A stretch of DNA of 64,000 bases from Tessaracoccus lapidicaptus (GCF_001693815.1 NZ_MBQD01000022.1:186001-250000); one strand, 5' to 3'; positions 16,742 to 25,443 are shown, counted from the first letter of the stretch. Numbers and translations are program-made. Notes: generated by a model not told the origin, from the sequence alone.

Positions 16742-18721
16742 TCAGGCGGCGGTCTCCTCCTCGATCGCCGCGTTGAACTGGCTCTGATAGAGCTCGTAGT
16801 ACGCCCCCCGCGACTCCAGCAGCTCGTGGTGCGTCCCCTGCTCGACGATACGGCCCTCCTCCATGACCAGGATCAGGTCGGCGTCCCGGATGGTCGACAA
16901 CCGGTGCGCGATGACGAACGACGTCCGCCCGGTCCGCAGCGCCGCCATCGCGTGCTGCACCAGCAGCTCCGTGCGCGTGTCCACCGACGACGTCGCCTCG
17001 TCGAGGATCAGCAGCGCCGGATCCGCGAGGAACGCCCGCGCGATGGTGATGAGCTGCTTCTCGCCCGCCGACACGTTCGAGCCCTCCTCATCGATGACCG
17101 TGTCGTACCCGTCGGGCAGCGAGTGCACGAAGCGGTCGACGAACGTGGCCCGTGCGGCGGCGAGGATGTCCTCCTCCGTCGCGTCCGGACGGCCGTAGGC
17201 GATGTTATCGCGGATCGTGCCACCGAACAGCCACGTGTCCTGCAGCACCATGCCGATGTTGCCGCGCACCTCGCCGCGGGCGACCGACGCGATGTCGACG
17301 CCGTCGATGAGGATGCGGCCGCCGTCGAGGTCGTAGAACCGCATGATGAGGTTGACGAGCGTGGTCTTGCCCGCCCCCGTCGGCCCGACGATCGCGACGG
17401 TCTGCCCGGGCTGCGCCGTCAGCGACAGGTCCTGGATGAGCGGCTGGTCGGCCTTGTAGGAGAAGCTGACATGGTCGAAGACCACATCACCCCGCGACAC
17501 CTTCAGCTCACCCGCCGGCTCCTCGGTCATCTCGTCGGCGTCGAGCAGCTCGAACACCCGCTCCGCCGACGCGACGCCGGACTGCAGCAGGTTCGCCATC
17601 GACGCCACCTGCGTGAGCGGCTGGGTGAACTGCCGCGAATACTGGATGAACGCCTGGACGTCGCCGATGTTCATCCGCCCCGACGCGACCCACAGGCCGC
17701 CGACGACGGCGATGACGACGTAGTTGAGGTTCCCGACGAAGAACATCACCGGCATGATGATCCCGGAGATGAACTGGGCGCCGAATCCTGCCTTGTACAG
17801 CTCCTGGTTGCGCCGGCGGAACTCGGCCTGGACCTCCTTCTGCCGGCCGAACACCTTCACCAGCGAGTGGCCGGAGTAGGCCTCCTCGATGTGGGCGTTG
17901 AGCTCGCCGGTGGACTTCCAGTTCTGGGCGAACAGCTTCTGCGACCGCTTGCCGATGACGGAGACCACCACCATCGCGATGGGCACCGAGATGAGCGCGA
18001 CGAGGGCGAGGATCGGCGAGATCCAGAACATCATGATGAGGACGCCGATGACCATGAGCAGCGAGTTCAGCAGCTGCGACAGCGTCTGCTGCAGCGTCTG
18101 CGACACGTTGTCGATGTCGTTGGTGACCCGGCTCAGCACCTCGCCGCGCGGCTGCCGGTCGAAGTACACCAGCGGCAGGCGGTCGAGCTTCTCCGACACT
18201 TCGCGGCGCATCTGGTAGATCGACTTCTGCACCGCGCCGTTGAGGACCCAGCCCTGGATGTAGGAGAAGACGAACGACACGACGTAGAGAACGAGCACGA
18301 GCAGCAGCACCGAGCCGATGGCGCCGAAGTCAATGCCTTCGCCCGGGACGAAGTCGAGGTTGCGCAGGAGGTCGGCGAAGTCGGTGTTGCCTTCGGCGAC
18401 CGCGCGGTCGATCACCTGCTGTTTCGTGACGCCCGCGGGCATCTGGCCACCGATGATGCCCGACAGCATGATGTCGGTGGCGCGGCCCAGGATCTTCGGT
18501 CCGACAACCGACAGCGCCACGGACAGCACGCCGAGCGTCACGGCCAGGAGGATCCCGGCGCGCTGCGGCCGGAGGTGACCGAGGAGCCGGCGCACCGACA
18601 CCTTGAAGTTCGCCGCCTTCTCGCCGCTACCGGCCATGGGGCCGTGTCCGGGTCCGCGGTGCGTGGGGGCGTGCTTGGGGCGCTCGTTGGCCTTGACCGG
18701 GACTGCCTTGTTCTCGCTCAT
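16742..18721 (-). CDS. ABC exporter half-transporter with canonical ATPase site
   Basis: The 659-aa protein has a hydrophilic 50-residue N-terminal extension, a six-helix type IV exporter membrane domain and a C-terminal NBD. The NBD has Walker A GPTGAGKTT, signature VSAGEKQLITIARAF, Walker B LLILDEATSSVD and H-loop FVIAHRLSTI. The catalytic Glu and His are intact. The periplasmic side has an unusually long loop between helices 1 and 2 (about residues 100-140). Its start overlaps the stop of the partner gene by 4 bp (ATGA), so the two form a heterodimer of the BmrCD/LmrCD type, probably a multidrug or lipid exporter. A TetR gene precedes them. Confidence 0.92.
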   Translation of the reverse strand: MSENKAVPVKANERPKHAPTHRGPGHGPMAGSGEKAANFKVSVRRLLGHLRPQRAGILLAVTLGVLSVALSVVGPKILGRATDIMLSGIIGGQMPAGVTKQQVIDRAVAEGNTDFADLLRNLDFVPGEGIDFGAIGSVLLLVLVLYVVSFVFSYIQGWVLNGAVQKSIYQMRREVSEKLDRLPLVYFDRQPRGEVLSRVTNDIDNVSQTLQQTLSQLLNSLLMVIGVLIMMFWISPILALVALISVPIAMVVVSVIGKRSQKLFAQNWKSTGELNAHIEEAYSGHSLVKVFGRQKEVQAEFRRRNQELYKAGFGAQFISGIIMPVMFFVGNLNYVVIAVVGGLWVASGRMNIGDVQAFIQYSRQFTQPLTQVASMANLLQSGVASAERVFELLDADEMTEEPAGELKVSRGDVVFDHVSFSYKADQPLIQDLSLTAQPGQTVAIVGPTGAGKTTLVNLIMRFYDLDGGRILIDGVDIASVARGEVRGNIGMVLQDTWLFGGTIRDNIAYGRPDATEEDILAAARATFVDRFVHSLPDGYDTVIDEEGSNVSAGEKQLITIARAFLADPALLILDEATSSVDTRTELLVQHAMAALRTGRTSFVIAHRLSTIRDADLILVMEEGRIVEQGTHHELLESRGAYYELYQSQFNAAIEEETAA

Positions 18722-20463
18722 GCGGCGGCCTCCTCGGCACTCAGCTGGGATTCGACGATTTCGCGGTACGTCGCGTTGGTGGTGAGCAGTTCCTCGTGCG
18801 TGCCGCGCCCGACGATCTCGCCGTCGTCGAGGACGAGGATGAGGTCCGCGCCGGTGATGGTCGAGACGCGCTGGGCGACCACCAGGACCGCGGCGCTCGC
18901 GGTCTCGGGCCGCAGCGCCGCGCGGAGGCGGGCGTCGGTCGCGACGTCGAGGGCGGAGAACGAGTCGTCGAAGATGTAGACGCTGGGCTTCTTCACCAGC
19001 GCCCGGGCGATCGCGAGCCGCTGCCGCTGACCACCCGAGACGTTGGTGCCACCCTGCGCGATCTCGGACTCGAGCCGGCCCTCCTTGTCGAGCACGAACG
19101 GCTCGGCCTGCGCGACGCGCAGCGCGTCCCACAGCTCCTCGTCGGTCGCGTCCGGCTTGCCGTAGCGCAGGTTGCTGGCGATGGTGCCGGAGAACAGGTA
19201 CGGCTTCTGCGGGACGAGACCGATCCTGGCCCACAGGGTGTCGGGGTCGAGGTCGCGCACGTCGACGCCGTCGACCAGCACGCGCCCTGCCGTCGCGTCG
19301 AACAGCCGCGGGATGAGGCTGATCAGCGTGGTCTTCCCGGAGCCGGTGGAGCCGATGATCGCGGTCGTGGTGCCGGGGGTGAGCTCGAAGGAGATGTCCC
19401 GGATGACCGGCTCCTCGGCGCCCGGGTACGCGAAGCTGACGCGGTCGAACAGGACGTGGCCGCGCTCGCCGGAGGGCGCGACGGGGCTCGCGGGCGGCGC
19501 CACGGAGGAGTCCGTCTCCAGGACCTCCATGATCCGGTCGGCGCAGACGGCCGCGCGGGGCGCCATGACCAGCAGCATCGTCGTCATCATCACGGAGATG
19601 AGGATCTGCATGAGGTAGGAGATGAAGGCCGTCAGCTGCCCGATCTGGATGTCGCCGGACTCGATGCGCTGCGCGCCGAACCACATGACCCCGACCGTGG
19701 ACACGTTCATGATCAGGCCCACGAACGGGAACAGGAAGGCCATGAGGCGCCCGACCTTGGTGGCCGTGTCGACCAGCTCGGCGTTGGCGGTGTCGAACCG
19801 GCGCGCCTCGTGCGGCTCCCGCACGAACGCCCGCACCACCCGGATGCCGGTGATCTGCTCGCGCAGCACCCGGTTGAGGGTGTCGATCCGTTTCTGCATG
19901 AGCTCGAACAGCGGGCCCATGTTGACGATGAGCACGACGATGCCCGCGCCCAGGATGACGACGGCCGCGAAGATGATCCACGACAGCCCGGCGTCCTCGC
20001 GTAGCGCCATGATGACGCCGCCCACCATCGTGATGGGCGCGCCCACCAGCATGATCGCGGTCATCAGCACCAGCATCTGGACCTGCTGCACGTCGTTGGT
20101 GGTGCGCGTGATGAGCGACGGCGCCCCGAAGCGGTTGAGCTCGCGGGCCGAGAAGGACAGCGCGCGCTCGAAGATGGCGGCCCGGACGTCGCGGCCGAAC
20201 TGCATGGCCGTGTTGGCGCCGGCCCACACGGCCCCGATCTGTGCCGCGCCCTGGACGGCCGACAGCAGCAGCATGACGCCGCCGGTGCCCCAGATGAAGT
20301 CGGTGTCGCCCGTGACCACGCCCTCGTCGATGATGCGGGCGTTGAGAGTGGGGAGGTAGAGCGACATGATCGTCGCAATGGTCTGCAGCACGATGACGAT
20401 GCTGAGCAGCCCCCAGTAGGGCCGGATGTAGCGGTTGATGAGCCGCGCTAGTCGCTGGAGCAT
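18718..20463 (-). CDS. ABC exporter half-transporter with degenerate ATPase site
   Basis: The 581-aa partner has the membrane domain at residues about 1-330 and an NBD with Walker A GSTGSGKTT and signature VSGGQRQRLAIARAL. Its Walker B ends in FDDS (Asp in place of the catalytic Glu) and its H-loop reads VVAQRVSTI (Gln in place of His). This pattern is known from heterodimeric exporters with one non-hydrolytic site. The start overlaps the end of the TetR gene by 16 bp, and the 3' end overlaps the next ABC gene by 4 bp, so the three genes are one operon. Confidence 0.92.
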   Translation of the reverse strand: MLQRLARLINRYIRPYWGLLSIVIVLQTIATIMSLYLPTLNARIIDEGVVTGDTDFIWGTGGVMLLLSAVQGAAQIGAVWAGANTAMQFGRDVRAAIFERALSFSARELNRFGAPSLITRTTNDVQQVQMLVLMTAIMLVGAPITMVGGVIMALREDAGLSWIIFAAVVILGAGIVVLIVNMGPLFELMQKRIDTLNRVLREQITGIRVVRAFVREPHEARRFDTANAELVDTATKVGRLMAFLFPFVGLIMNVSTVGVMWFGAQRIESGDIQIGQLTAFISYLMQILISVMMTTMLLVMAPRAAVCADRIMEVLETDSSVAPPASPVAPSGERGHVLFDRVSFAYPGAEEPVIRDISFELTPGTTTAIIGSTGSGKTTLISLIPRLFDATAGRVLVDGVDVRDLDPDTLWARIGLVPQKPYLFSGTIASNLRYGKPDATDEELWDALRVAQAEPFVLDKEGRLESEIAQGGTNVSGGQRQRLAIARALVKKPSVYIFDDSFSALDVATDARLRAALRPETASAAVLVVAQRVSTITGADLILVLDDGEIVGRGTHEELLTTNATYREIVESQLSAEEAAA

Positions 20464-21050
20464 GCGGAGTCCTTTCGGAGCGCCCCGTGGAGCGCGAGGC
20501 GGGCGAGGTCGTCGAGGGTCAACGACGAGGCGACGAAGCGGGAGGCGTGGCCGACGGCGAACGTGCGCAGGAGTGTGGCGAAGGCGTCGAGCGGGATCGT
20601 GATGATGTCGCGGTAGGGGGCGAAGTGGTCCGTCATCCAGGCGTCGAGCTCCGCGGTCCGGGCCTCGAGTTCGGTGCGGGCGCACTGCGCGGCGTGGGGC
20701 GCGGTGTGTTTCGCGGCCCCGTGGGCGGCGATGAACATGGTGTGCACCGAGTGGAGGTACTGCTCGATGAGCTCGATGGCGGTGCGGGTCTGAGCCTCGA
20801 TTCCGCCGGTGAGCGGGGTGTCGGCCAGCCGCTTGGCGAGCCTGTCGGCGGAGAGGGCCTCGCTGATGGTGGCGGAGATGAGGTCGTCGAGCGAGTCGAA
20901 GACGCGGAAGATCGTGCCCTCGGCGACACCGGCCGCCTCGGCGACCATGCGCGTGGTGAGGGCCTCGCCGTGCCTCTCCAGGAGCGGGATGCTGGCCTCG
21001 ACGATGGCCGCGCGGCGCTGCTCGGGGGGCATGGGGGCGGCTCTGGTCAC
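20448..21050 (-). CDS. TetR family transcriptional regulator
   Basis: The 200-aa protein has an N-terminal TetR helix-turn-helix (residues about 13-58: ALTTRMVAEAAGVAEGTIFRVFDSLDDLI) and a helical ligand domain. It is the first gene of an operon with the two ABC half-transporters, so it most likely represses their transcription until an exported compound is bound. A perfect palindrome, AGTGAGTG-AA-CACTCACT, lies 11 nt upstream of the GTG start and is the probable operator, giving autoregulation. Start choice is GTG 21050; an ATG six codons in (21032) is an alternative. Confidence 0.92.
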   Translation of the reverse strand: MTRAAPMPPEQRRAAIVEASIPLLERHGEALTTRMVAEAAGVAEGTIFRVFDSLDDLISATISEALSADRLAKRLADTPLTGGIEAQTRTAIELIEQYLHSVHTMFIAAHGAAKHTAPHAAQCARTELEARTAELDAWMTDHFAPYRDIITIPLDAFATLLRTFAVGHASRFVASSLTLDDLARLALHGALRKDSACSSD

Positions 21051-21061
21051 GGGGCGAGTCT

Positions 21062-21079
21062 AGTGAGTGAACACTCACT
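21062..21079. promoter_or_regulatory. TetR operator
   Basis: This 18-bp inverted repeat has perfect 8-nt arms and a 2-nt centre (TGAGTGAACACTCA core). It lies directly upstream of the TetR-ABC operon and matches the usual form of TetR-family sites. Confidence 0.75.
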
Positions 21080-21191
21080 CATCAAATGCCGGTGTCGAGC
21101 CCGCGCGCCCGGACCGGGGGTCGTCGGCCAGGGGGACGTCCGGACTATGCGAGTCGCTCTTGCCGAGACGCCGCCGGCGTGCCATGCCTGT

Positions 21192-21203
21192 GAGAGCGCT
21201 CTC
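21192..21203. promoter_or_regulatory. orphan LacI-type operator
   Basis: GAGAGCGCTCTC is identical to the two boxes upstream of the SBP gene at 48.9 kb. On the minus strand a TTGACT lies upstream of it, but no intact gene follows in either direction. The 358-bp gap 21080-21437 otherwise shows no convincing gene. It may be a remnant of a lost sugar gene. Confidence 0.5.
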
Positions 21204-21437
21204 TCGTCGAGGGCGCATCCAAGTCAATGTCTCCTCGCGCTCCACGAGGACGTCTTCCATCCCGCCGAGTTCACCGGGCGCTCAGGCTCGTTCTTCGCCT
21301 TCGAAGGCCTCGGCTCGATCTGCTGCGGAGCTCCGAGTGGACGACGGCACCGGCGACCTAGACCTCAGCGCCTCCGTCTTCAAGCGCGACGGCAGGGTCC
21401 AGGCGCTGTCCGTCCGGGGGGTCAGGTCAGCGGGGGA

Positions 21438-21890
21438 CTAGGGCTGTTTCGTCCACGACGGCGGCTCGTCCTTGCCCGACTCCTCGGCCTTCTTCGAGTC
21501 CTCCGCCGTCTTGTGCACGGCCCCCTTGGCGTGGTGCGACGGCGCGTAGACGACGTAGAGCTGCATGGGCTCGTCGCCGGTGTTGACGATGTCGTGCCAC
21601 GTGCCGGCCGGCACCTGGACCGACCAGCCGTCCTCGACGTCGACCTTGACGTTCAACTCGTCCTTGCTCGGGCCCATCAGCACGCGGCCCTTGCCCGCGT
21701 CGAGGCGGACGAACTGGTCCGTGTCCTCGTGGACCTCAAGGCCGATCGATTGCGCCACCGGAATCGACATCAGCGTGACCTGCAGGTACTTCCCGGTCCA
21801 TGCGACGGTGCGGTAGTTGGGGTTCTCCTTGGTGGCGGTCTCCAGGTCGAAGACGTTGGGTTCGGGCCCGTTGTCGGTGATCTTCTTCAT
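21438..21890 (-). CDS. cupin domain protein
   Basis: The 150-aa protein has a single cupin barrel at about residues 30-120. Motif 1 is IGLEVHEDTDQFVRLDAGKG and motif 2 is VQVPAGTWHDIVNTGDEPMQLYVVYAP, giving one His and acidic residues as possible metal ligands. The C-terminal 25 residues are charged and low in complexity. Such small cupins bind metal-chelated small molecules; no substrate can be named. The ATG at 21888-21890 has GGAGC upstream and opens with MKKITDNG. It is co-oriented with the DUF4031 gene 69 bp upstream. Confidence 0.82.
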   Translation of the reverse strand: MKKITDNGPEPNVFDLETATKENPNYRTVAWTGKYLQVTLMSIPVAQSIGLEVHEDTDQFVRLDAGKGRVLMGPSKDELNVKVDVEDGWSVQVPAGTWHDIVNTGDEPMQLYVVYAPSHHAKGAVHKTAEDSKKAEESGKDEPPSWTKQP

Positions 21891-21959
21891 CAGTGCTCCC
21901 TCCGGTCGTGCTCTCCACACTAGCCGAGCGCGTGGGTCGGCGAGGCGGATCGGGCGCCG

Positions 21960-22829
21960 TCAGGGCGCCAGCCGGGCCAGCTCCGCGGACAGGTTGGCGC
22001 GCGCCCGCGACTCCCACCGTCGGCGCCCCTCGGCGGTGCGGAACAGGGGGTCCGTCGCCAGCAGCCCTCGCAGCACCTGCGAGCGCCCGGCCCGCCAGGC
22101 GTCGTCGTCGACATGGGCATAGTCCAGGCGGACGTCGCGCACGTAGACGTGGTAGCGGCCGGGGATCTGCCCGAGGATCGAGAGGTCGGCGTCGGACAGC
22201 AGCGACCCCTGGGCGTCGCTCGGGGAATGGGTGGCGGTCATCCGCACCAGCGCGGCGACGGCGGCGACGTCGTCGGCGGGCAGCATCGGGCTCAGCGCTC
22301 GGTCGGCCAGCTCGGCGGAGGCCTCCTCATCGCGGCCGGGGACACCGTCGTACACCGCGTCGTGGAACCAGGCGGCGAGCTCCACGACGGGGTCCGACCC
22401 GCCGAGCTCGCCCAGGGCCGCCAGGCACTGCGCCAGGTGGCGCACGTCGTGGTAATGCCGGTGCGGCTCGGACCAGCGGGTGAGGAGGTCGTCGCGCAGG
22501 GCTGAGGGGAGCCCGAGCCGGTCCCACGCCTGGACGGCCAGGGCCCGGGCGGCGGGCCGGGTGGGGGTCTTGTCCCGCGGGCGGACCCGGAGCCCCGAGG
22601 CGGCGAGCCGCCGGACCAGCTCCCGCTCCCCGACGGCTACCGCGCCCAGCGCGACGAGCTCCGCGTGCCGCGAAGCGGGGACGTCGTAGTGGTCGTGGTC
22701 GAAGGCGCGCGGCGGGATGCCGGCCGTGGCCGCGAAGTCGTGCAGCTCGTCGAGCGACGTGTCGGAGACGAGGTGCCCGAACAGGGTGCCGTGCGCCGGC
22801 CAGCGGGGCGGGTCGATCAGCACGGCCAT
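21960..22829 (-). CDS. DUF4031 - HD-domain fusion protein
   Basis: The 289-aa protein joins two modules. Residues 1 to about 85 (MAVLIDPPRWPAHGTLFGHLVSD, then FDHDHYDVPASRH) match DUF4031, a small domain of unknown function. Residues from about 100 (WSEPHRHYHDVRHLAQCL, AAWFHDAVYD, THSPSDAQGSLLSDADLSILG) are an HD-superfamily predicted metal-dependent phosphohydrolase with His/Asp metal ligands. The fusion is seen in other actinobacteria. The gene follows moaD by 14 bp, so it is probably co-transcribed with moeB-moaD, but a functional link is unknown. Confidence 0.8.
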   Translation of the reverse strand: MAVLIDPPRWPAHGTLFGHLVSDTSLDELHDFAATAGIPPRAFDHDHYDVPASRHAELVALGAVAVGERELVRRLAASGLRVRPRDKTPTRPAARALAVQAWDRLGLPSALRDDLLTRWSEPHRHYHDVRHLAQCLAALGELGGSDPVVELAAWFHDAVYDGVPGRDEEASAELADRALSPMLPADDVAAVAALVRMTATHSPSDAQGSLLSDADLSILGQIPGRYHVYVRDVRLDYAHVDDDAWRAGRSQVLRGLLATDPLFRTAEGRRRWESRARANLSAELARLAP

Positions 22830-22843
22830 CGTCAGATCCCGGA

Positions 22844-23083
22844 TCAGCCGCCGGCGAAGGGCGGCAGGACGTCGAGGACGGCGTCGGCGGGCAGCGGTGT
22901 CGCGGGGTCGTCGACGTAGCGGCCGTCGTGGAGGACGGAGCTGACGTCGAGCACCCGCGCCAGCGAGTTCCCGTGCCGGGTGCGCAGGTCGTCGAGCAGG
23001 ACGCCCAGCGTCTGGGCGCTCACCTGTTCCTCATCCGTGCCGGCGGCCTCGGCGGCCGCGGCGAAGTACCTCACCGTCGCCAT
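22844..23083 (-). CDS. moaD: MoaD/ThiS family sulfur-carrier protein
   Basis: The 79-aa protein has the ubiquitin-like fold pattern (VRYFAAAAEAAGTDEEQV, LGVLLDDLRTRHG, DAVLDVLPPFAGG) and ends in the essential Gly-Gly. That terminus is adenylated by a MoeB/ThiF enzyme and converted to a thiocarboxylate for molybdopterin synthase. The adenylyltransferase gene lies 39 bp upstream in the same orientation. PPFAGG favours MoaD over ThiS. moaE is not in the window. Confidence 0.9.
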   Translation of the reverse strand: MATVRYFAAAAEAAGTDEEQVSAQTLGVLLDDLRTRHGNSLARVLDVSSVLHDGRYVDDPATPLPADAVLDVLPPFAGG

Positions 23084-23122
23084 GGGGTCCAGTCTCGCAG
23101 ATCGGGTGGCGGATGCCGTCGG

Positions 23123-24247
23123 TCAGTACCGCGGGTAGGCGGGGTCGATGCGCTCGGCCCAGGCGAGCATGCCGCCGTCCATGAGCCGCACGTCCGGGTG
23201 GCCGAGCGCGAGCAGGTGCTCCGCCGCCCGGCGCGCGCGGGGGGCCACCTTGCAGTAGACGATGACCGGCCCGGCGGGAAGCGCCGCGAGGTCAGCCCAC
23301 GCGAGCACGTCCCCGAGGGGCACGGCGAGCGACCCCGGCAGCGTGCCCAGCGCGTGTTCCGCGGGCTCGCGGACGTCGAGGAGGGTCGGGCGGGCGGGGT
23401 CGTCGAGGATCGCGGCGACGTCTTCGACACTCAGCACGGGATAGGTCACGGTCGGCTCCTTGACTGGGCGACGGCGGGCGGCGGAGGGTGCCGGGCGAAG
23501 CGGCACCTCGCGCGTGCGCTGGGTCAGGGCGTCGATGAGCAGGATCCGGCCCACGAGCGGCTCCCCGAACCCGCAGATCAGCTTGACGGCCTCGGCGGCC
23601 ATGATGGATCCCACCTGCCCGACGAGCGCGCCCAGGACGCCGGCCTCGGCGCACGAGGGGACGTCCTCGGGGCGCGGCGGGACCGGGTAGAGGTCGCGCA
23701 GGGTGACCGCCTCCGCTCGGCCCGGGACGAACGACGACACCTGCGCGTCGAAGCGCAGCACCGCGGCCCACACCACCGGCAGGCCGAGCTCCGCACAGGC
23801 ATCCGCGACGGCGTAGCGGGTGGGGAAGTTGTCGGCCCCGTCGAGCACGAGGTCGTGGCCGGCGAGAAGGTCGCGGGCGTTGTCGGGCGTGATCCGGGCG
23901 CGCCGGGTGACGACGGCGACGTCGGGGTTGAGACCACGGACGAAGTCCGCGGCGGAGTCGACCTTGGGCAGGCCCACGGCGTCGTCGCGGTGGACGATCT
24001 GCCGCTGGAGGTTGCTGGCGTCCACGACGTCGTCATCGATGACGGTGAGGTGCCCCACGCCCGCCGCCGCGAGGTAGGCGAGGATGGGGCTGCCCAGCCC
24101 GCCGGCCCCCACCACCGCGACCCGTGCCGCGAGCAGCCTGCGCTGCGCCGCGACGCCCATGCCGGGCACGAGGATGTGTCGCGAATAGCGGGTGAGCTGG
24201 GCCGGAGTGAGGTCGTCGCCGGGCTCCACGAGCGGGGGGAGGGTCAC
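23123..24247 (-). CDS. moeB: molybdopterin-synthase adenylyltransferase with rhodanese domain (MoeB/MoeZ)
   Basis: The 374-aa protein has an E1-like ThiF/MoeB domain (residues about 10-250) with LTRYSRHILVPGMG, nucleotide motif VVGAGGLGSPILAYLAAAGVG, DDDVVDASNLQRQIVH and SCAEAGVLG. A C-terminal rhodanese domain follows (about 275-374) with active-site Cys in VIVYCKVAPRARRAAEHL. It adenylates the MoaD C-terminus and supplies sulfur. The usual zinc CxxC pair is not evident, as in many MoeZ-type proteins. The GTG start 24247 precedes TLPPLVEPG. It is followed by moaD. Confidence 0.92.
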   Translation of the reverse strand: MTLPPLVEPGDDLTPAQLTRYSRHILVPGMGVAAQRRLLAARVAVVGAGGLGSPILAYLAAAGVGHLTVIDDDVVDASNLQRQIVHRDDAVGLPKVDSAADFVRGLNPDVAVVTRRARITPDNARDLLAGHDLVLDGADNFPTRYAVADACAELGLPVVWAAVLRFDAQVSSFVPGRAEAVTLRDLYPVPPRPEDVPSCAEAGVLGALVGQVGSIMAAEAVKLICGFGEPLVGRILLIDALTQRTREVPLRPAPSAARRRPVKEPTVTYPVLSVEDVAAILDDPARPTLLDVREPAEHALGTLPGSLAVPLGDVLAWADLAALPAGPVIVYCKVAPRARRAAEHLLALGHPDVRLMDGGMLAWAERIDPAYPRY

Positions 24248-24279
24248 CCCCCCGAGCCTACCCGCGGCTGCCGGGTGCC

Positions 24280-25305
24280 TCAGACGCTGGCGCGCTCGAT
24301 GAGTTCCATCTCGAGGACCACGGTCCTCGGCGGCTCGCCGTCGACCATGGCGAGCGCGAGCTCGGCCGCGATGCGGCCCTCGTCGCGCATCGGCTGCCGC
24401 ACCGTCGTGAGCGGGGGCGTGGACGTCGCGGCGACGGCGTGGTCGTCGAAGCCGATCACGGAGACGTCCCGGGGGACCGACCGGCCGGCCAGTTCGAGGG
24501 CCGCGATCGCGCCGACGGCGATCCGGTCCGATCCCGCAAGCAGTCCGTCGATGTCGGGATGCGCCTCCAGCAACCGGCGCATCGCGTCGAACCCGGAGCT
24601 GGAGTCCCACCCCGTCGACACGCTGAGGTCGTCGTCGAAGATCCCGTCCAACGCCTGGCGGTAGCCGACGAGGCGGTCCGCGGCGGCGGGGTTGTCGAGC
24701 GGGCCGTTGATGACGGCCACGCGCCGCCGGCCGCGTTCGGCCATGCGGGCGCCCGCGAGCCGGGCGCCGCGGACGTCGTCGGCAAAGACGCTGGCGAAGA
24801 TCCCTTCGTACGGCTGCCCCTCGAGCTGGCCGCACAGCACCACGGGAAGGGTTCCGCCCTTGAGCGCCTCCAGCATGTCCCCGCCGACGTAGGGGGAGAT
24901 GTCGATGACGGCGTCCACGGTGTGGCGCTCGAAGTGCCGGAGGGCGCGCCGATGCTCGGCGTCCGAGGAGGCCTGCAACAGGATCGGCAGGGTGGGGGTC
25001 TCGGCCAGGCCCTCGGTGATGCCGCGGAGGATCGACGCGTAGGTCGGATCCTGGAACAGTTCGTCCAGCGGCTCGGTGACGAGGATCGCCACGGACTCAG
25101 CCCGGCCGACAGCGAGGGCCCGCCCCTGGGCGTTCATGACGAACCCCGTCTCGCGGACGGCGTCGCGGACGCGCCCCTTGGTCTCCTCCGTGACGAGGGG
25201 GGAGTCGTTGAGCGCCCGCGATGCCGTCGCCCGCGACACCCCTGCCACGCGCGCCACATCGCCGATCGTGACGCTGGGGCGGCCGGGGCGGGGGGCTCTG
25301 GGCAC
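24280..25305 (-). CDS. LacI family transcriptional regulator
   Basis: The 341-aa protein has a LacI helix-turn-helix (residues 12-35: TIGDVARVAGVSRATASRALN), hinge, and a periplasmic-binding-protein-like sugar domain ending GFDDHAVAATSTPPLTTVRQPM. It stands alone, convergently placed to nothing obvious. It is a candidate for the factor binding the ATGTAACCGGTTACAT sites in front of lacZ (1.8 kb away) and the EamA-ABC operon, because the other LacI in the window is inside an operon with a different box. That pairing is inference. The start is GTG 25305. Confidence 0.92.
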   Translation of the reverse strand: MPRAPRPGRPSVTIGDVARVAGVSRATASRALNDSPLVTEETKGRVRDAVRETGFVMNAQGRALAVGRAESVAILVTEPLDELFQDPTYASILRGITEGLAETPTLPILLQASSDAEHRRALRHFERHTVDAVIDISPYVGGDMLEALKGGTLPVVLCGQLEGQPYEGIFASVFADDVRGARLAGARMAERGRRRVAVINGPLDNPAAADRLVGYRQALDGIFDDDLSVSTGWDSSSGFDAMRRLLEAHPDIDGLLAGSDRIAVGAIAALELAGRSVPRDVSVIGFDDHAVAATSTPPLTTVRQPMRDEGRIAAELALAMVDGEPPRTVVLEMELIERASV

Positions 25306-25414
25306 GGGACTCCTTGGGCTCGGGTGTCGCTCATCTTCTCACGCGGTCCGGAGCGGTCGGCCGGGCATCCCGCCAGAGGGATCGTTCAAGTCCGAAATGG
25401 CCCCCACCCGATTC

Positions 25415-25443
25415 TTACGGTCGCGTAAGTTACGGTACCGTAG
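25415..25443. promoter_or_regulatory. double palindromic operator upstream of nitronate monooxygenase gene
   Basis: TTACG-N4-CGTAA (25415-25428) is followed after 1 nt by TTACGGTACCGTAG (25430-25443), which contains the perfect 12-bp palindrome TACGGTACCGTA. The two sites have near-identical arms and lie 35-63 bp before the start codon. They look like two sites for one dimeric (TetR-like) repressor that is not encoded next door. Confidence 0.6.

Noticed and set aside
16571-18979. About 800-codon open frame antisense to the ABC exporter genes
   Set aside because: Low-complexity, His/Arg/Asp-rich translation; the opposite strand encodes complete Walker A, signature and Walker B motifs.
21067-21441. 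124-aa plus-strand open frame between TetR and cupin genes
   Set aside because: No ribosome-binding site, no recognisable domain, Arg/Ser-rich composition typical of non-coding high-GC DNA, and it contains the TetR operator region.
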